Shown here one piece after another: positions 35,374 to 45,505 of a stretch of DNA of 64,000 bases. The notes below the pieces were generated by a model that was given only the letters and a program-made list of their open reading frames with translations, was not told the DNA's origin and searched no databases. Within the stretch, counting starts at the first letter, position 1. Each line of letters begins with the position of its first letter. Source of the DNA: Pyrenula massariospora (lineage: Eukaryota; Ascomycota; Eurotiomycetes; Pyrenulales; Pyrenulaceae); contig JAGFMI010000026.1 of NCBI GenBank assembly GCA_021030905.1, positions 248,001 to 312,000 of the forward strand, written 5' to 3'. A program made the position numbers and the translations under genes.

Positions 35374-36663
35374 TCAGACCTTTTGTTGTTGAGCAGACGC
35401 TGACGGCTTTGGTTTTGGCCTTGGAGAGCCTGACTGGGTCGGAGGATCTGGTTGGTCATCATCTGAATCTGACATTGTGATATGGTCTGGTAGTGAATCC
35501 TGGTCGCCACTCCATTTCTTTTCATCGTTTTCCGGCTCGCAGTCCGCCTTGGACTTCAGGAACGTGACAGCCTTCAGCGTACCGTCCTCTGAATAGCTAA
35601 AGGTGCTGCCATCTTCCAAATGGAGAGTGACCTTGCTAGTGTATGCAAAATCGTGCTGACCTTTCTGTGCCTTCAGCGTGCAGTGTACACCTTCCCCTGG
35701 CCCCACAATCTTGGATACGGTGTTCCCCAAATCCATGGTGTCGGTAGTGGTCCAGGAGCTGCTCTGGGTATTGGTCGTACTCCATTCAGCGCCCATACTA
35801 GCACTCATTCCAATGCCGGCAACCTCGCCCGATATGGAGACTTCTGCGTGCATGCCGAAAGTGTTTTGGGTTGATTGTTCATATGTTTGTGTCGTTTGCG
35901 ACGTTTGCGAGATGCTGGCTGTAACAGTCATGTCGCCCTTTGTGCCTTTCTTGTTCCCAACAGTCTCGTCGACCAGGCTCATTGCTGTAATACCATCTTT
36001 GACGGTTTTTGGATCCTCTTTGAACTTCATTTCTCCGACTTCGACCTTGCTGACCTTGGATTTGAGGAACAGAAACGCGACTCTGGTGATATCTGGGCCA
36101 GGTGACCCATCACCCCATGCTCCGGACATGCCGAGGAGAATTCCAGAGCCCACATCAACGTTGTATTCCTTTGGATCCTTGCTTTTACCACCTTCCAAGA
36201 CTTTGTCTTTGCTTGTTGACATTGAAATATATCCTGTGTGCGACCCATCGCCATTTCCCCACATTGCAAGGGATGTAATTGTCTCGTCATCGTCCAGAGA
36301 AATTCCTTTGGTGTCTCCATGCTGCACGCCCTGTATCGCAGTTGTGCTATCAGAATAGGTAATACGAATGCCGCGGAGGCCGTAACCTTCGTCCCACCAG
36401 ATGTCGACTTTCTTAACGATATCGGTTGATGTTCCAGAGCCAGTGCGAACCTCACAAAAATCATGTCCACCTCCGCCACCAACGAAAAGTATAGGAGCGT
36501 AGGGACCGTTATTACAATCCCCGGCGCGCTTGAGGTTGGTGATGGCGTCCGAGATCCCGATCCCGATCAGGTCCTTACGAATGACCGCGGTCGATGCTAT
36601 CGCTGAAAGTGTAGCCAAGCTATAGACGGCCTTCGATAGCATATTCGGAATCTTCATTTTCAT
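35374..36663 (-). CDS. secreted jacalin-like lectin plus aerolysin-like domain protein (natterin-like)
   Basis: Uninterrupted frame of 429 residues that looks whole. The N-terminus (MKMKIPNMLSKAVYSLATLS) is a probable signal peptide. Residues about 55-205 fit a jacalin-type beta-prism lectin: a GGGGGHDFCE glycine loop, VKKVDIWWDEGYGLRGIRI, the repeating IT.L..WGNGDGSHTGYI strands, and DITRVAFLFLKS. Residues about 205-370 fit the pore-forming module of the aerolysin superfamily: alternating Ser/Thr-rich strands (TASISQTSQTTQTYEQST) around an amphipathic insert (VAGIGMSASMGAEWS), then GEGVHCTLKAQKGQHDFAYT. This lectin-plus-aerolysin plan is that of natterin-like proteins. The last 50 residues are a Pro/Ser/Asp-rich tail. 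Any role in defence or antagonism is inference. Family assignment is from pattern, not search. Confidence 0.68.
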   Translation of the reverse strand: MKMKIPNMLSKAVYSLATLSAIASTAVIRKDLIGIGISDAITNLKRAGDCNNGPYAPILFVGGGGGHDFCEVRTGSGTSTDIVKKVDIWWDEGYGLRGIRITYSDSTTAIQGVQHGDTKGISLDDDETITSLAMWGNGDGSHTGYISMSTSKDKVLEGGKSKDPKEYNVDVGSGILLGMSGAWGDGSPGPDITRVAFLFLKSKVSKVEVGEMKFKEDPKTVKDGITAMSLVDETVGNKKGTKGDMTVTASISQTSQTTQTYEQSTQNTFGMHAEVSISGEVAGIGMSASMGAEWSTTNTQSSSWTTTDTMDLGNTVSKIVGPGEGVHCTLKAQKGQHDFAYTSKVTLHLEDGSTFSYSEDGTLKAVTFLKSKADCEPENDEKKWSGDQDSLPDHITMSDSDDDQPDPPTQSGSPRPKPKPSASAQQQKV

Positions 36664-38785
36664 CTTTGCCTTGGGATGATCTCAATATCGAAGGGAAATC
36701 GCCGTACTGCTTTGAAAAGGCTTCGTATCGCTGTACAAAGATTTTTGCCTAGGCGTAGTGCTGTGCTAGAAGACCGAGCGATTTTGTCAGGATGGTTTGA
36801 AGTGGAGCGACACAGAGGGCGGGAAGAGTAATAGGAGGTGGAAGATGTACAATTGTAAAGTCGTTTAGATGAAAGACATATGGCATGATAGGAACTAGAG
36901 CCTCCTTTTGTAGTCACGGTCAGGAAATGCATGTCCATGAGCAAGAATGAAACACGAGAGTATTACCAGATCAAGACCTTCAATTGTTGAATGTCATGTT
37001 GTCTTTGGTACGGTATGGATCATGAATATGGTCACCCAACAGCAACGTGGCTCGGCGATTGTCTGCTCTTGAGGTTTGAGACTCATAAACAGGTCTTATT
37101 TGCTGCAAGAGGCTTGGAGATGAAAATCGTTATCTACAACAGCAACGCCTTCGATAACCCAGGTCATGGATACAGATGAAGATGGGTATCAGAGGTTGTG
37201 ATTACCAGCAGGGCGGACGCCAATGACAACAAACGGGAGGACCAATCTTCTGATGTCCAGCGTCAGGAAGGATTGTGTTCTCTCGGACGCTGCAGGGAAC
37301 TTCCGTGTTGGTGTTAACCAACAATGAACATGATGGTGTCTACGCAAGAAAATGCGCAAAGCGGCTGAGTATGGAGATGAGACTCAGGCACTCTCCGGCC
37401 TTGACAAGAGGGTGAGCAGTCATTTGTTCTTCAGCATAACATAGCAAGGACGAAGATACTGCGGCGTAGCCCCTCGGCGGGAGAGTCCGGTAATATCATT
37501 TGTACAGTACAAACGAGAAAGTTCCCTCTCTCGATGGAAATAAGTGAATGCCGCTGTGCCGCCTGTGCATGCTGCTCTTTCTAAGTTGGCAACAATATCG
37601 CGGCTGAAGATAGTCTTGTCATTACTTCAATTGATCTGTCGTTCCTTGAGGATTCCAGATGCAAGATCTGGTGTCATCAACGCCAACCTCGGTTTGGGGA
37701 AATGGAGTCCAAACGGACGTAAGGCGACCAATCAAGAGACTCTCTCAGAATATGTGGCGTTTGAGATAGCAACTCGGAGCCTAAGTCGAATGCATCTAAT
37801 ATCAGTCCATCATCGTAATGCTGAAAATAGCTGAAGACATAAGATGCACTGGTTGGTTTGATAGAGCTGAAAATCAGCTATCTTTCCTCGTCCCAACTCC
37901 GGGGCAGGGATTGACCGGAGTAATCCTTTTCCTTGCCGCTTCGTATTCCTCAGCTTGCACCGCCATCTTATTGCACTTCTCAGAATATACTTCCAATGAT
38001 GATCTGCGTTCCTCGAATACGTGAGCCCCCAAAAGAAGATCCCGCCAATCAATGTCATCACCTGTTGTCTCTAGGTTCTCCTTACACCAGCGGTGTTAAG
38101 AGGCTTGTGAATTGTGAATCGTTTAACCAAAGGGGCCAACAATGCATGTATAACGCTGCCTTATCCTTCTTCCTTCACAATAGCCTTTCTTGTTGACTAG
38201 ATCTTGCTTGCTGGATGATTAAACGAGATGTTGATATTCGGTGTACCGCAACGAACAATCCTTCACCAACTTGATTCGCAGGACTTCAAGTTTCATATCC
38301 ACAAAACCATTGGCGTTTCTTGTCAGACTAGTTCTAATCAGGAGCTCTCTGGGACAGATAACATTTCTCTTGCCGCGCAACGAGCTGAGAGGGAATCCAA
38401 ACTCCGCAAATTGTCGTGCAGGATACTAAGATGATCCCTCGAAACGACAGTTGGTTGCGAAGCCATGGCTTATCCCACCCAAGATGTTATTATAATGTTT
38501 GAGATTGAAATATCTAGTTTCAAAACGGGTTATCATACCTTAGACGTTCTGAAGTCTTATAAATGTCTATCTATGGCGAGCAAATCGGTTCAACAACTCG
38601 CAACCGTCTCTCACGCTTTAGTGTGCTCCGGTAGCATACATCATTCTTTTCGCATTCTAATAATTACATACTAAGAAAAAGCTCTACCCAAATCCCTAGC
38701 TGGCGAGGAAGTTCTGATCAAGGTTGCAGGTCAACCACCCATATAACTAATTGCGAAGCGCGTCCGTCTGCCATACTTCGCAACG
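36664..38785. other. gene-free stretch between two secreted-protein genes
   Basis: About 2.1 kb, with the promoters of the two divergently oriented secreted-protein genes at its ends. Open frames are all under 100 codons with no domains. No inverted repeat of the MITE-like family was found here. Confidence 0.45.
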
Positions 38786-40522
38786 ATGCGGTGCTCAAGT
38801 GTTGTTGCGCTTCTTTCTGTCTTTGGCTTGGTCGCCCCTGCACCGCTGAGCGACTCCAGTATCCTTCCAAGATCAGCAAATCCGGCCGATGTTCTCCGAC
38901 GCGCAGCACAGCTTCAGAAAGTTAAGAAATCTTGCTCTGGCGCTGATGCTTCTTCAGATCTTTGGGATAAAATACCCTGCTATTGGAGTTTCGAAGAGGA
39001 TCAATGGGAGGGTCGTACAGATTATGAGCAGATGGACAAAGACCTTCAAACACAATCGCTTAACCACATGAAGGAAGCCTGGCGGAATGGCTTGGTCATC
39101 AGCGACCATGGGAATTACATGACGGCCTCCGGTTACTCTCCTGGCCTTGGGCATGCATCTGGCACCCTTCCCGGGTCTGGTTCCAACATGGCACGGTATC
39201 TAAGGTCCAAAGAAGCCAGTGATGAGGCACCTATTTGGGCCGCATCCCAAACTAAAAAGGCATGGTTCTGCGCCGAAGACGTTGTGACTCAAGGCATGGA
39301 AGCGCAGATGTGGAAAAAGCTCGGCGACAGTGAAAAGCAAAAAGCGATCCAGCAACTCGAGGACTATAAGAAAAATGGGGGAAGTCGGCCTCAGCTTCCA
39401 ATGGAGCTTGCCATTAGGGCTAGTGGCGTCAAAGGTAACCCCATAAAAGGCCCGGGTCAGACAAATACAAAAGGGATGCCGAATTTTGAGCTGATGAACC
39501 CCTGTGAGTCGAGCCAGAAAGATCCTAACTGTCGGAAGATGTCTTCGATGTTAGGCACCAGGACATCGCTGACAAAGCTTTCGGACCCACAATCAAAGCC
39601 AGGAGGAGGCAGCTCGAAGACCATCACAACTAAGTCGGGTCTGACACCAGATGACGACCAATTCTGGGAAGACCTGACTAATGAAGACCTCGATAAATTA
39701 GACCCTCCAGCCAGAGTGAAATTCGAGAATGAGGCTTCCAAACAACTCAATGAAAACCTCCCCGCAGATGACCAGGAAGGAGGAGCACCCAAGACACCAC
39801 CTCCTGCAGGTACCTTTGAACAAAGAGGAACGGACCTGAAGCGGACATTCGACGATTATAATACCTCGCCAGATGCAAAGCTACCCAATGACTGGCTACA
39901 GCAAGCCAGGGACACCTTGAACGCTCCCGACAGCCCGCGCAAGAAGCGACCCAAGCAACAGCCTCCTCCGTCACGGAGACATTATCTCATCCCACGTAGT
40001 CTCGACGACCTTGCCGCTCTCTTCCACAGACTCAGCGTTCGCGGAGCAGCGAGCACCAGCGGCAAAGGTCCAGGAACAGGGACAGGGACAAGTAGCACCC
40101 ACGGCACAACAGACCCCTCTAGCGACTCCACCAGCCCTGACGCCGGCCCTGATACTTCGAACTCCCCCTCCACGAAAGGCCCAAGTACTACGAAAGGCCC
40201 GGGTACTACGAAGAACCCACCCGGAGACCAGGACCCAACGGAGCCTGACAGCGGCACTCCTGACAGCGGCACTCCTGACGATCCCACGACCGACCCCCCG
40301 GCGAGCACCAAGAACCCACCGGGGAAGCAGAACCCCACGGACCCAGACGATCCCAACAGTGATCCAGACAACCAACCTGATCCCACCAAGCCCGGCCAAA
40401 CGAACAAGAAGCCGCCGAACGGGCAGGACGTAGTGGACAAGCTAGAAAAGGACCCGAACTATGAACCTACGGAGGAGGAGATAACTGCTATGCCACCGCT
40501 GAAGGGGTGTAAGCCGTCATGA
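38786..40522 (+). CDS. secreted protein with Pro/Thr/Asp-rich C-terminal repeat region
   Basis: Uninterrupted frame of 578 residues. The N-terminus MRCSSVVALLSVFGLVAPAP is a signal peptide, followed by a short pro-like stretch with a dibasic LRRAAQ site. Residues about 45-270 look globular with scattered Cys (CSGA, PCYWSFEEDQW, AWFCAEDVV, NPCESSQKDPNC). Residues 270-420 are charged and helical. Residues 420-550 are low-complexity, with imperfect repeats of the type TTKGPGTTKNPPG and PDSGTPDSGTPDD, expected to be O-glycosylated. It ends at a conserved-looking KDPNYEPTEEEI and a terminal CKPS. I do not recognise the family. The lack of a GPI-like hydrophobic tail suggests full secretion or wall trapping. 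A MITE-like element begins 24 bases past the stop. Confidence 0.75.
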   Translation: MRCSSVVALLSVFGLVAPAPLSDSSILPRSANPADVLRRAAQLQKVKKSCSGADASSDLWDKIPCYWSFEEDQWEGRTDYEQMDKDLQTQSLNHMKEAWRNGLVISDHGNYMTASGYSPGLGHASGTLPGSGSNMARYLRSKEASDEAPIWAASQTKKAWFCAEDVVTQGMEAQMWKKLGDSEKQKAIQQLEDYKKNGGSRPQLPMELAIRASGVKGNPIKGPGQTNTKGMPNFELMNPCESSQKDPNCRKMSSMLGTRTSLTKLSDPQSKPGGGSSKTITTKSGLTPDDDQFWEDLTNEDLDKLDPPARVKFENEASKQLNENLPADDQEGGAPKTPPPAGTFEQRGTDLKRTFDDYNTSPDAKLPNDWLQQARDTLNAPDSPRKKRPKQQPPPSRRHYLIPRSLDDLAALFHRLSVRGAASTSGKGPGTGTGTSSTHGTTDPSSDSTSPDAGPDTSNSPSTKGPSTTKGPGTTKNPPGDQDPTEPDSGTPDSGTPDDPTTDPPASTKNPPGKQNPTDPDDPNSDPDNQPDPTKPGQTNKKPPNGQDVVDKLEKDPNYEPTEEEITAMPPLKGCKPS

Positions 40523-41810
40523 AGCTAGCCTTGGCTCTGAGGAATAGAGGCTGGGTGCTAGAAGTCGTGGTACATCTGATTGCTATCTCTGGCACCTGCC
40601 CAGCGTACGTTGGACGTACAATGACTTCTGGCACACAGCCCCGCAAGGAAAACACTTCGCTGGCGGAGTACTGGATTTCCAGATCACACACTCTCTTATA
40701 GGGGGTACGCCTAACAGTGCGCTGGGCCTTGTAGCGTATGGTTTCTATGCTTGTGTCCTGGTAGATGCTGCTTCTGACGGGGTTCCAAATAATACAACTT
40801 GAGCCTTCTCTCCGATGTGTTCGTACTCAGATAATTTTAGCCTCTTGTACAACCGTGCAGACCTCGCTTGAACAGCAATAGCCCGTCCAGGAATGCTGAC
40901 GGAATGAGGCTGACAGAGCTATCAGCGTTGTGAATCCTGATGGATCAGCCGGGGTCGCGTGGGACAAGATTAGATTACAGATTAAAGGGCCGGTCCGCCA
41001 AGATTCAAAGGATGCTTCCAGATAAGAATCAGAATCACTGGTGGGTTTGATCTGGCATACCTTTGGCTCGTAAACAAAGCCCGCAGTCTCCGTACGCGGC
41101 GCAGAAAATTGGAGCTCGGGCCGACCAAACGCGGAACGCGCGTTTAAGTGCATCCTCTGGCGTTCAACTCATCGACATTCACTCAAATAGCGCATGAACT
41201 CTTCACGTTTTCTGAAAATTCGGCGCAGTAGCTTATCATTTGCTCAGATGATTGACGTGTGATTGACAGTAGTATTTGGTTTCTATCAAATGAAGCTACC
41301 AGTAAGCTGTGCAAAAATTCGCTTTCGCAACGCGGTCAACCTTCGGCGTATGGCTTTCATGGCTATGATTGTCATCTTTCTTTTCTATCTCTGAACTTCT
41401 TGAAACTTCTGGGACTTCTCGTAATCGAGTGCAGGTCGCTGCTACTGCAAGATGGCTTGTGGTAGAGGATGCTTCCTATGATTAAACAAGCTTTGGTTCT
41501 CTTCAGTCCAGTCCTTTCAATCTGCAATGGCCTTGTTTGTCCGTCTGCCGTTTTCGTCAATGTATTGCCCCTCGTATCAAAGCCTCGTACTTCCTTTAGC
41601 AATAGCAACTCTATTTCTAGGGTCTATCCATTGTCCGACGTCAATCGATCTTGGCTTACAACAAAACTACTGTCGTCCGTCAAATTCGTGTACGCTTCAA
41701 ATTGTAGTACCGTGCCGAAAAATTCTTGCGGTGCCGAAACATGTCTCGAGCCTCCAAATTCTGAAATATGTGGTTCCAAGAGTTAGCGGGGCAGTAGCTC
41801 GATCATTGAT
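40460..41810. other. gap before the Prm10-like gene
   Basis: Beyond the stop at 40522 this stretch holds the MITE-like element at 40547-40642 and then about 1.1 kb with no supported gene. The plus-strand frames at 41259-41465, 41469-41786 and 41527-42084 lie upstream of or overlap the Prm10-like start. They could act as upstream frames if the leader is long, but show no product I recognise. Confidence 0.4.
40547..40642. repeat. MITE-like inverted-repeat element, second copy
   Basis: Arms 40547-40576 and 40613-40642 (reverse complement) match at 24 of 30 positions by eye. Both contain AGAAGTC and share the flank GGCTG.GTGC. The spacer is 36 bases and the total about 96. The left arm carries the core AGAAGTCGTGG seen in the intron element. 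It lies 24 bases past the stop codon at 40522, so it probably falls in the 3' untranslated region. No duplication of flanking bases is evident. Confidence 0.65.
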
Positions 41811-44384
41811 ATGTCCGACAGTCACGATGCATCTTCGAAGCCAAGAAATCCAGCCGAGCCACCCGATACCTACTTTACGTATAACCCTGGAAGTGAATCA
41901 ATCGAAGTGTTCAGCAGCAATAATGGAACCACAGGACAAGAACAACGAGATCCTCCAGCGTATCAGTCGCAACAATTCGAATATTCCGGCGAACATTCAC
42001 CTCACCACAGCGAGCCAGCGCGCCCGCTACTCCCACGGCCTCAGCAATCTCGAGAAGTTTACCATACCTCGTCCCTCGCTTTGAATGATGAATCAATGGA
42101 TCTTACAGACGCATCGCCTCGAGGTTCACCTCCGGTGGGGAGCGCGGCCCATGTGACTGATCCGGGCTTTTCTTCGCAAATGGATTCCTATCAAAGAGCA
42201 CAGAAATTTGCGAGAAAGGTGAAGATAGTCTCGCCCAAGAAATCGGAACGCCAAGCACCTCCAACGAATGCGAGAGAAGAATCCACTCCGTCGTCAAATC
42301 ATTTCGCTGACAATATCGATTTCGAAGATTCTAAGGGTGTTGGTATCGCCTTGAATTCAATCAAAACTCGGGAGCGAGGAGATGTCTCACCCCTAGAACC
42401 TCGTCCAAACCGAAATGACTCAGAAGATGAAGATGAGGGAATCATAATGGCAGGACCCAGGTTGAACAGTGTTGTGAGTACCGACCAATCATTTACGCAG
42501 AACGACGGAAACGGGTACGATGAGTACATAGAAGAAGCAAGGCGAATAGTTCGAACTTACACAGGCATGCCGCAATTTCATCCTAGCTCCGAAGAGGCTG
42601 GTCCAGAGAATGGGCCCTCGACCGAGCCAATCCAGTACAAACCAAGTATTCACAGCCAGCTGAAAAAGCTACATCATCTGATGTCAGGTTCTTTGAAGAC
42701 AGCTCGGAGCGCCACAAACGTGACTTCATGGCATTCGGACTATGCTAGCTCTCGCGCGAATTCTCCAAAGAGAGGAAGTGGACCTTACCGTACTATTTCT
42801 CGTGCATCATCCATGAATACGTCTCCTGTCGACAAAGAAGGCCGGCCACAGAGACCGATTCTGAAAAGAGTTTGGTCAAGTGGTGTGATGAATTTCAAGG
42901 AGATAATTCACCCTAAAAGAGAGTCGGGAGAACGCCACATCAATATCAGCGTCGCCGATACTTTGGCCAGGCAAGACCTTATCATCACGCTCTGTCGCGC
43001 CTTTATAGAAACCGGCGTTCCGACGCACCGCCTAGAAGAAATTATGAAAATGATCTCTGATATGCTCCTGATTCGTGCAGACTTCCTGTACATTCCTGGC
43101 TGCATGATGGTTTCTTTTGACGACCCGGATAATGGCCAGAGCTTAGTTCGTCTAGTCAAAGTTTCTCAATCTATTAACCTGGGAAAATTAAAGGAAGTCT
43201 ACGACGTCTACCACAAGCTCAAAAACGACAAAAGCGGGGAGTTCTCTCCGGCTGAAGCAGTGCAAGAGCTGAAACAGATTTTAGCAGCACCTCCTTTGAT
43301 TAGCTCCTGGATTGTCGTCCTTCTATACGGCGCTGCTTCAGCATTTGTTGGCCCGTTCGCCTTCAACGCTCGCCTTGTTGATCTTCCAGTCTGCTTTCTC
43401 TTTGGACTGATGGTCGGACTGTGGGCGGAAGTGATAGCCAAGAGGTATCCAATTTGGGGCAATGTGTACGAAGTGCTGTCGGCGATGCTCACTTCTCTGT
43501 TAGCACGCCTCATCGGCTCGTTGAAAAATGCGAATGGCGTCCGCATATTTTGCTTCAGTGCAATTGCGCAATCCTCCATTGCACTGATTCTTCCTGGGTT
43601 TACAATCCTCTGTGGCGTTTTGGAGCTTCTCAACTTCAACATGACCGCAGGAAGTGTACGTATGGTATACGCCATCATCAAGGCTCTCCTCCTTGGTTTC
43701 GGGATCACTGTTGGCACCGCGATGATCGGTAGATGGAATGGAGCAACGAGCGATGTGACCTGCGCTCCCACATGGGATTGGTGGGATACGTATACCGTTC
43801 CAATCCGCCTTGTTTCCGTAATATTGTTCACCCTATGTCTCATGTTCATCAACCAGGTCAACTTCAGGCAACGAGCCCAATGCGCTGCCATGCTGGGAAT
43901 CGCCATCATCGGCTACGAAACGACCTACTGGTCTTCCGTCGGTCTGGGCAACGCCCAGGTTGCCAATGCCATCGGCGCTTTCACAATCGGCTTCATTACA
44001 TGCATCTACACAACCGCAGCGAAAGGCATGGCCGCAGCAGCCATTCTCCCCGCCATCTTCGTACAAGTTCCAAGCGGTCTAGCCGCTTCGGGATCACTGG
44101 TGAGCGGGATCACATCTGCGAACCAGATTTCCGGAAATGCCACAGGATCCACCGTAGTCACGAATGGGACCGAAGGGTTTGCGGCCGCGCAGAATGCGTC
44201 GCTCGGGCAAGACAGCAATTCGCAACACAACACAGCTAGTATGGTCTATACCGGAACGATATCGAATATCGGCATAGGGATGGTGCAGATTGCGCTTGGG
44301 ATCAGTGGTGGTCTATTCGTCGCTGTTGCGGTGTTTTACTCTCTGAAGACTAATGGGAAGAAGAGGGGACTGTTTACGTTTTAA
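41811..44384 (+). CDS. Prm10/ThrE-like multi-pass membrane protein (threonine/serine exporter fold)
   Basis: Uninterrupted frame of 857 residues. Residues 1-380 are a cytosolic, disordered Ser/Pro/Glu-rich head with many possible phosphorylation sites. From about residue 380 the ThrE-type domain begins: LARQDLIITLCRAFIETGVP, THRLEEIMKMISDML, and the FLYIPGCMMVSFDD strand, which precede the membrane part as in yeast Prm10 and bacterial ThrE. About ten hydrophobic helices follow, with RLVDLPVCFLFGLMVG and a second half (APTWDWWDTYTVPIRLVSV and beyond) resembling the ThrE2-type module. ThrE exports threonine and serine in corynebacteria. In yeast the paralogue is pheromone-regulated and of unclear function, so amino-acid export is inference. 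No intron is needed. Confidence 0.85.
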   Translation: MSDSHDASSKPRNPAEPPDTYFTYNPGSESIEVFSSNNGTTGQEQRDPPAYQSQQFEYSGEHSPHHSEPARPLLPRPQQSREVYHTSSLALNDESMDLTDASPRGSPPVGSAAHVTDPGFSSQMDSYQRAQKFARKVKIVSPKKSERQAPPTNAREESTPSSNHFADNIDFEDSKGVGIALNSIKTRERGDVSPLEPRPNRNDSEDEDEGIIMAGPRLNSVVSTDQSFTQNDGNGYDEYIEEARRIVRTYTGMPQFHPSSEEAGPENGPSTEPIQYKPSIHSQLKKLHHLMSGSLKTARSATNVTSWHSDYASSRANSPKRGSGPYRTISRASSMNTSPVDKEGRPQRPILKRVWSSGVMNFKEIIHPKRESGERHINISVADTLARQDLIITLCRAFIETGVPTHRLEEIMKMISDMLLIRADFLYIPGCMMVSFDDPDNGQSLVRLVKVSQSINLGKLKEVYDVYHKLKNDKSGEFSPAEAVQELKQILAAPPLISSWIVVLLYGAASAFVGPFAFNARLVDLPVCFLFGLMVGLWAEVIAKRYPIWGNVYEVLSAMLTSLLARLIGSLKNANGVRIFCFSAIAQSSIALILPGFTILCGVLELLNFNMTAGSVRMVYAIIKALLLGFGITVGTAMIGRWNGATSDVTCAPTWDWWDTYTVPIRLVSVILFTLCLMFINQVNFRQRAQCAAMLGIAIIGYETTYWSSVGLGNAQVANAIGAFTIGFITCIYTTAAKGMAAAAILPAIFVQVPSGLAASGSLVSGITSANQISGNATGSTVVTNGTEGFAAAQNASLGQDSNSQHNTASMVYTGTISNIGIGMVQIALGISGGLFVAVAVFYSLKTNGKKRGLFTF

Positions 44385-45505
44385 AGCATGCGATGATCTT
44401 GCCTGGAAAGACTTGGCAGAGGACGTCTTAGGTGTTTACGTAGTGGGTTAGGTGTTGCAGGTAGATGGAAAGCCTTAATGGCATTACATTTTTACTTGCG
44501 CATTGGAACAAGGTCAGTTCTCCGATGAAGAGCCCCCGAGGCTAGCCCAGGGGTCAAATTTGCAGCATATCCCTCAGACCTTGATAGAAAGATTAATCAA
44601 ACACGCTATAGGTTGCCGAACAGCGCGTACCGAAGATTTATCGTCTCGGACCTCGCGCTTTTGCTAACGACGTGAGATACTGTGTCAATAAAGGCCACAA
44701 GATTTACTCTTGTGAGCACGGATAATGGCAAGATTCTAGAAATGTTGCCGGTAGCTTTCAAGGCCCAACAACATTGGAATTCAATTCAATATTTTCGGCA
44801 AGATGCTAGTTAAGCTCAGGCGCACTGAGATTGTGCCTAGTTCTCTTTGTCGGTGGTGTTTGCTGCTCCTTCACCGCCACCCTTACTTGGTGACCGACCG
44901 TGCAATAGCCCTTACTAGCTAGATGGACAAACAGCTTTTTCTACAGCCCAAAAGTCTCGCAGAAGATAGAACAATGCGGAGGATTCTTAGGTACAGGAAG
45001 CATAGACTGCTATTCGGAGTACAAACAACCTCGCGTGGTTTTTGACCGCGCTGCGGAATCTTCTCAAATGGCCGATGGGAGCTGGCTGGCACCCAACGAC
45101 CATGCAGACTGCACTTTGCGCTCTTTCACCACGGTGAGAGCCCGTCGGAAAGCTACAGATAAAGCAGTTGCTTAGACTCAGCATACGCTGCATAGAGCCT
45201 GACCCTCCCAAGTCACTGTTGGTGAAAGGCCCCTTGTTAATTTTTAGCTGCTCGTGACCTTTAAATTCGGGACTCTGTGATCAGACCCTTATTATCCCGC
45301 TTTCTACTACATCTTTGCTTCCTTCTTCATTCCAGCTAAGTTCCTTGCTTAGCACCACATACCTTTGAACTCTTGTGAGATCGTGTGTTCGAACTCTGAC
45401 ACGACATTGGTCTTCCTATCTAAGACGAGGTGAAGGGCTCTTTGGAAAAGTTCCTGTCAGTATCGTAGGCTACCTTTTTTCCATTAATTTGACATTATTT
45501 TGATA
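44385..45505. other. gene-free stretch
   Basis: About 1.1 kb with no frame over 75 codons. It should carry the promoter of the charged-protein gene that starts at 45506; the last 230 bases are pyrimidine-rich, as in many fungal leaders. No repeat seen. Confidence 0.45.

Noticed and set aside
45310-45420. tRNA-like GTTCGAAC near 45386 (possible B box)
   Set aside because: No A box, no cloverleaf stems and no 7-base acceptor stem found around it.
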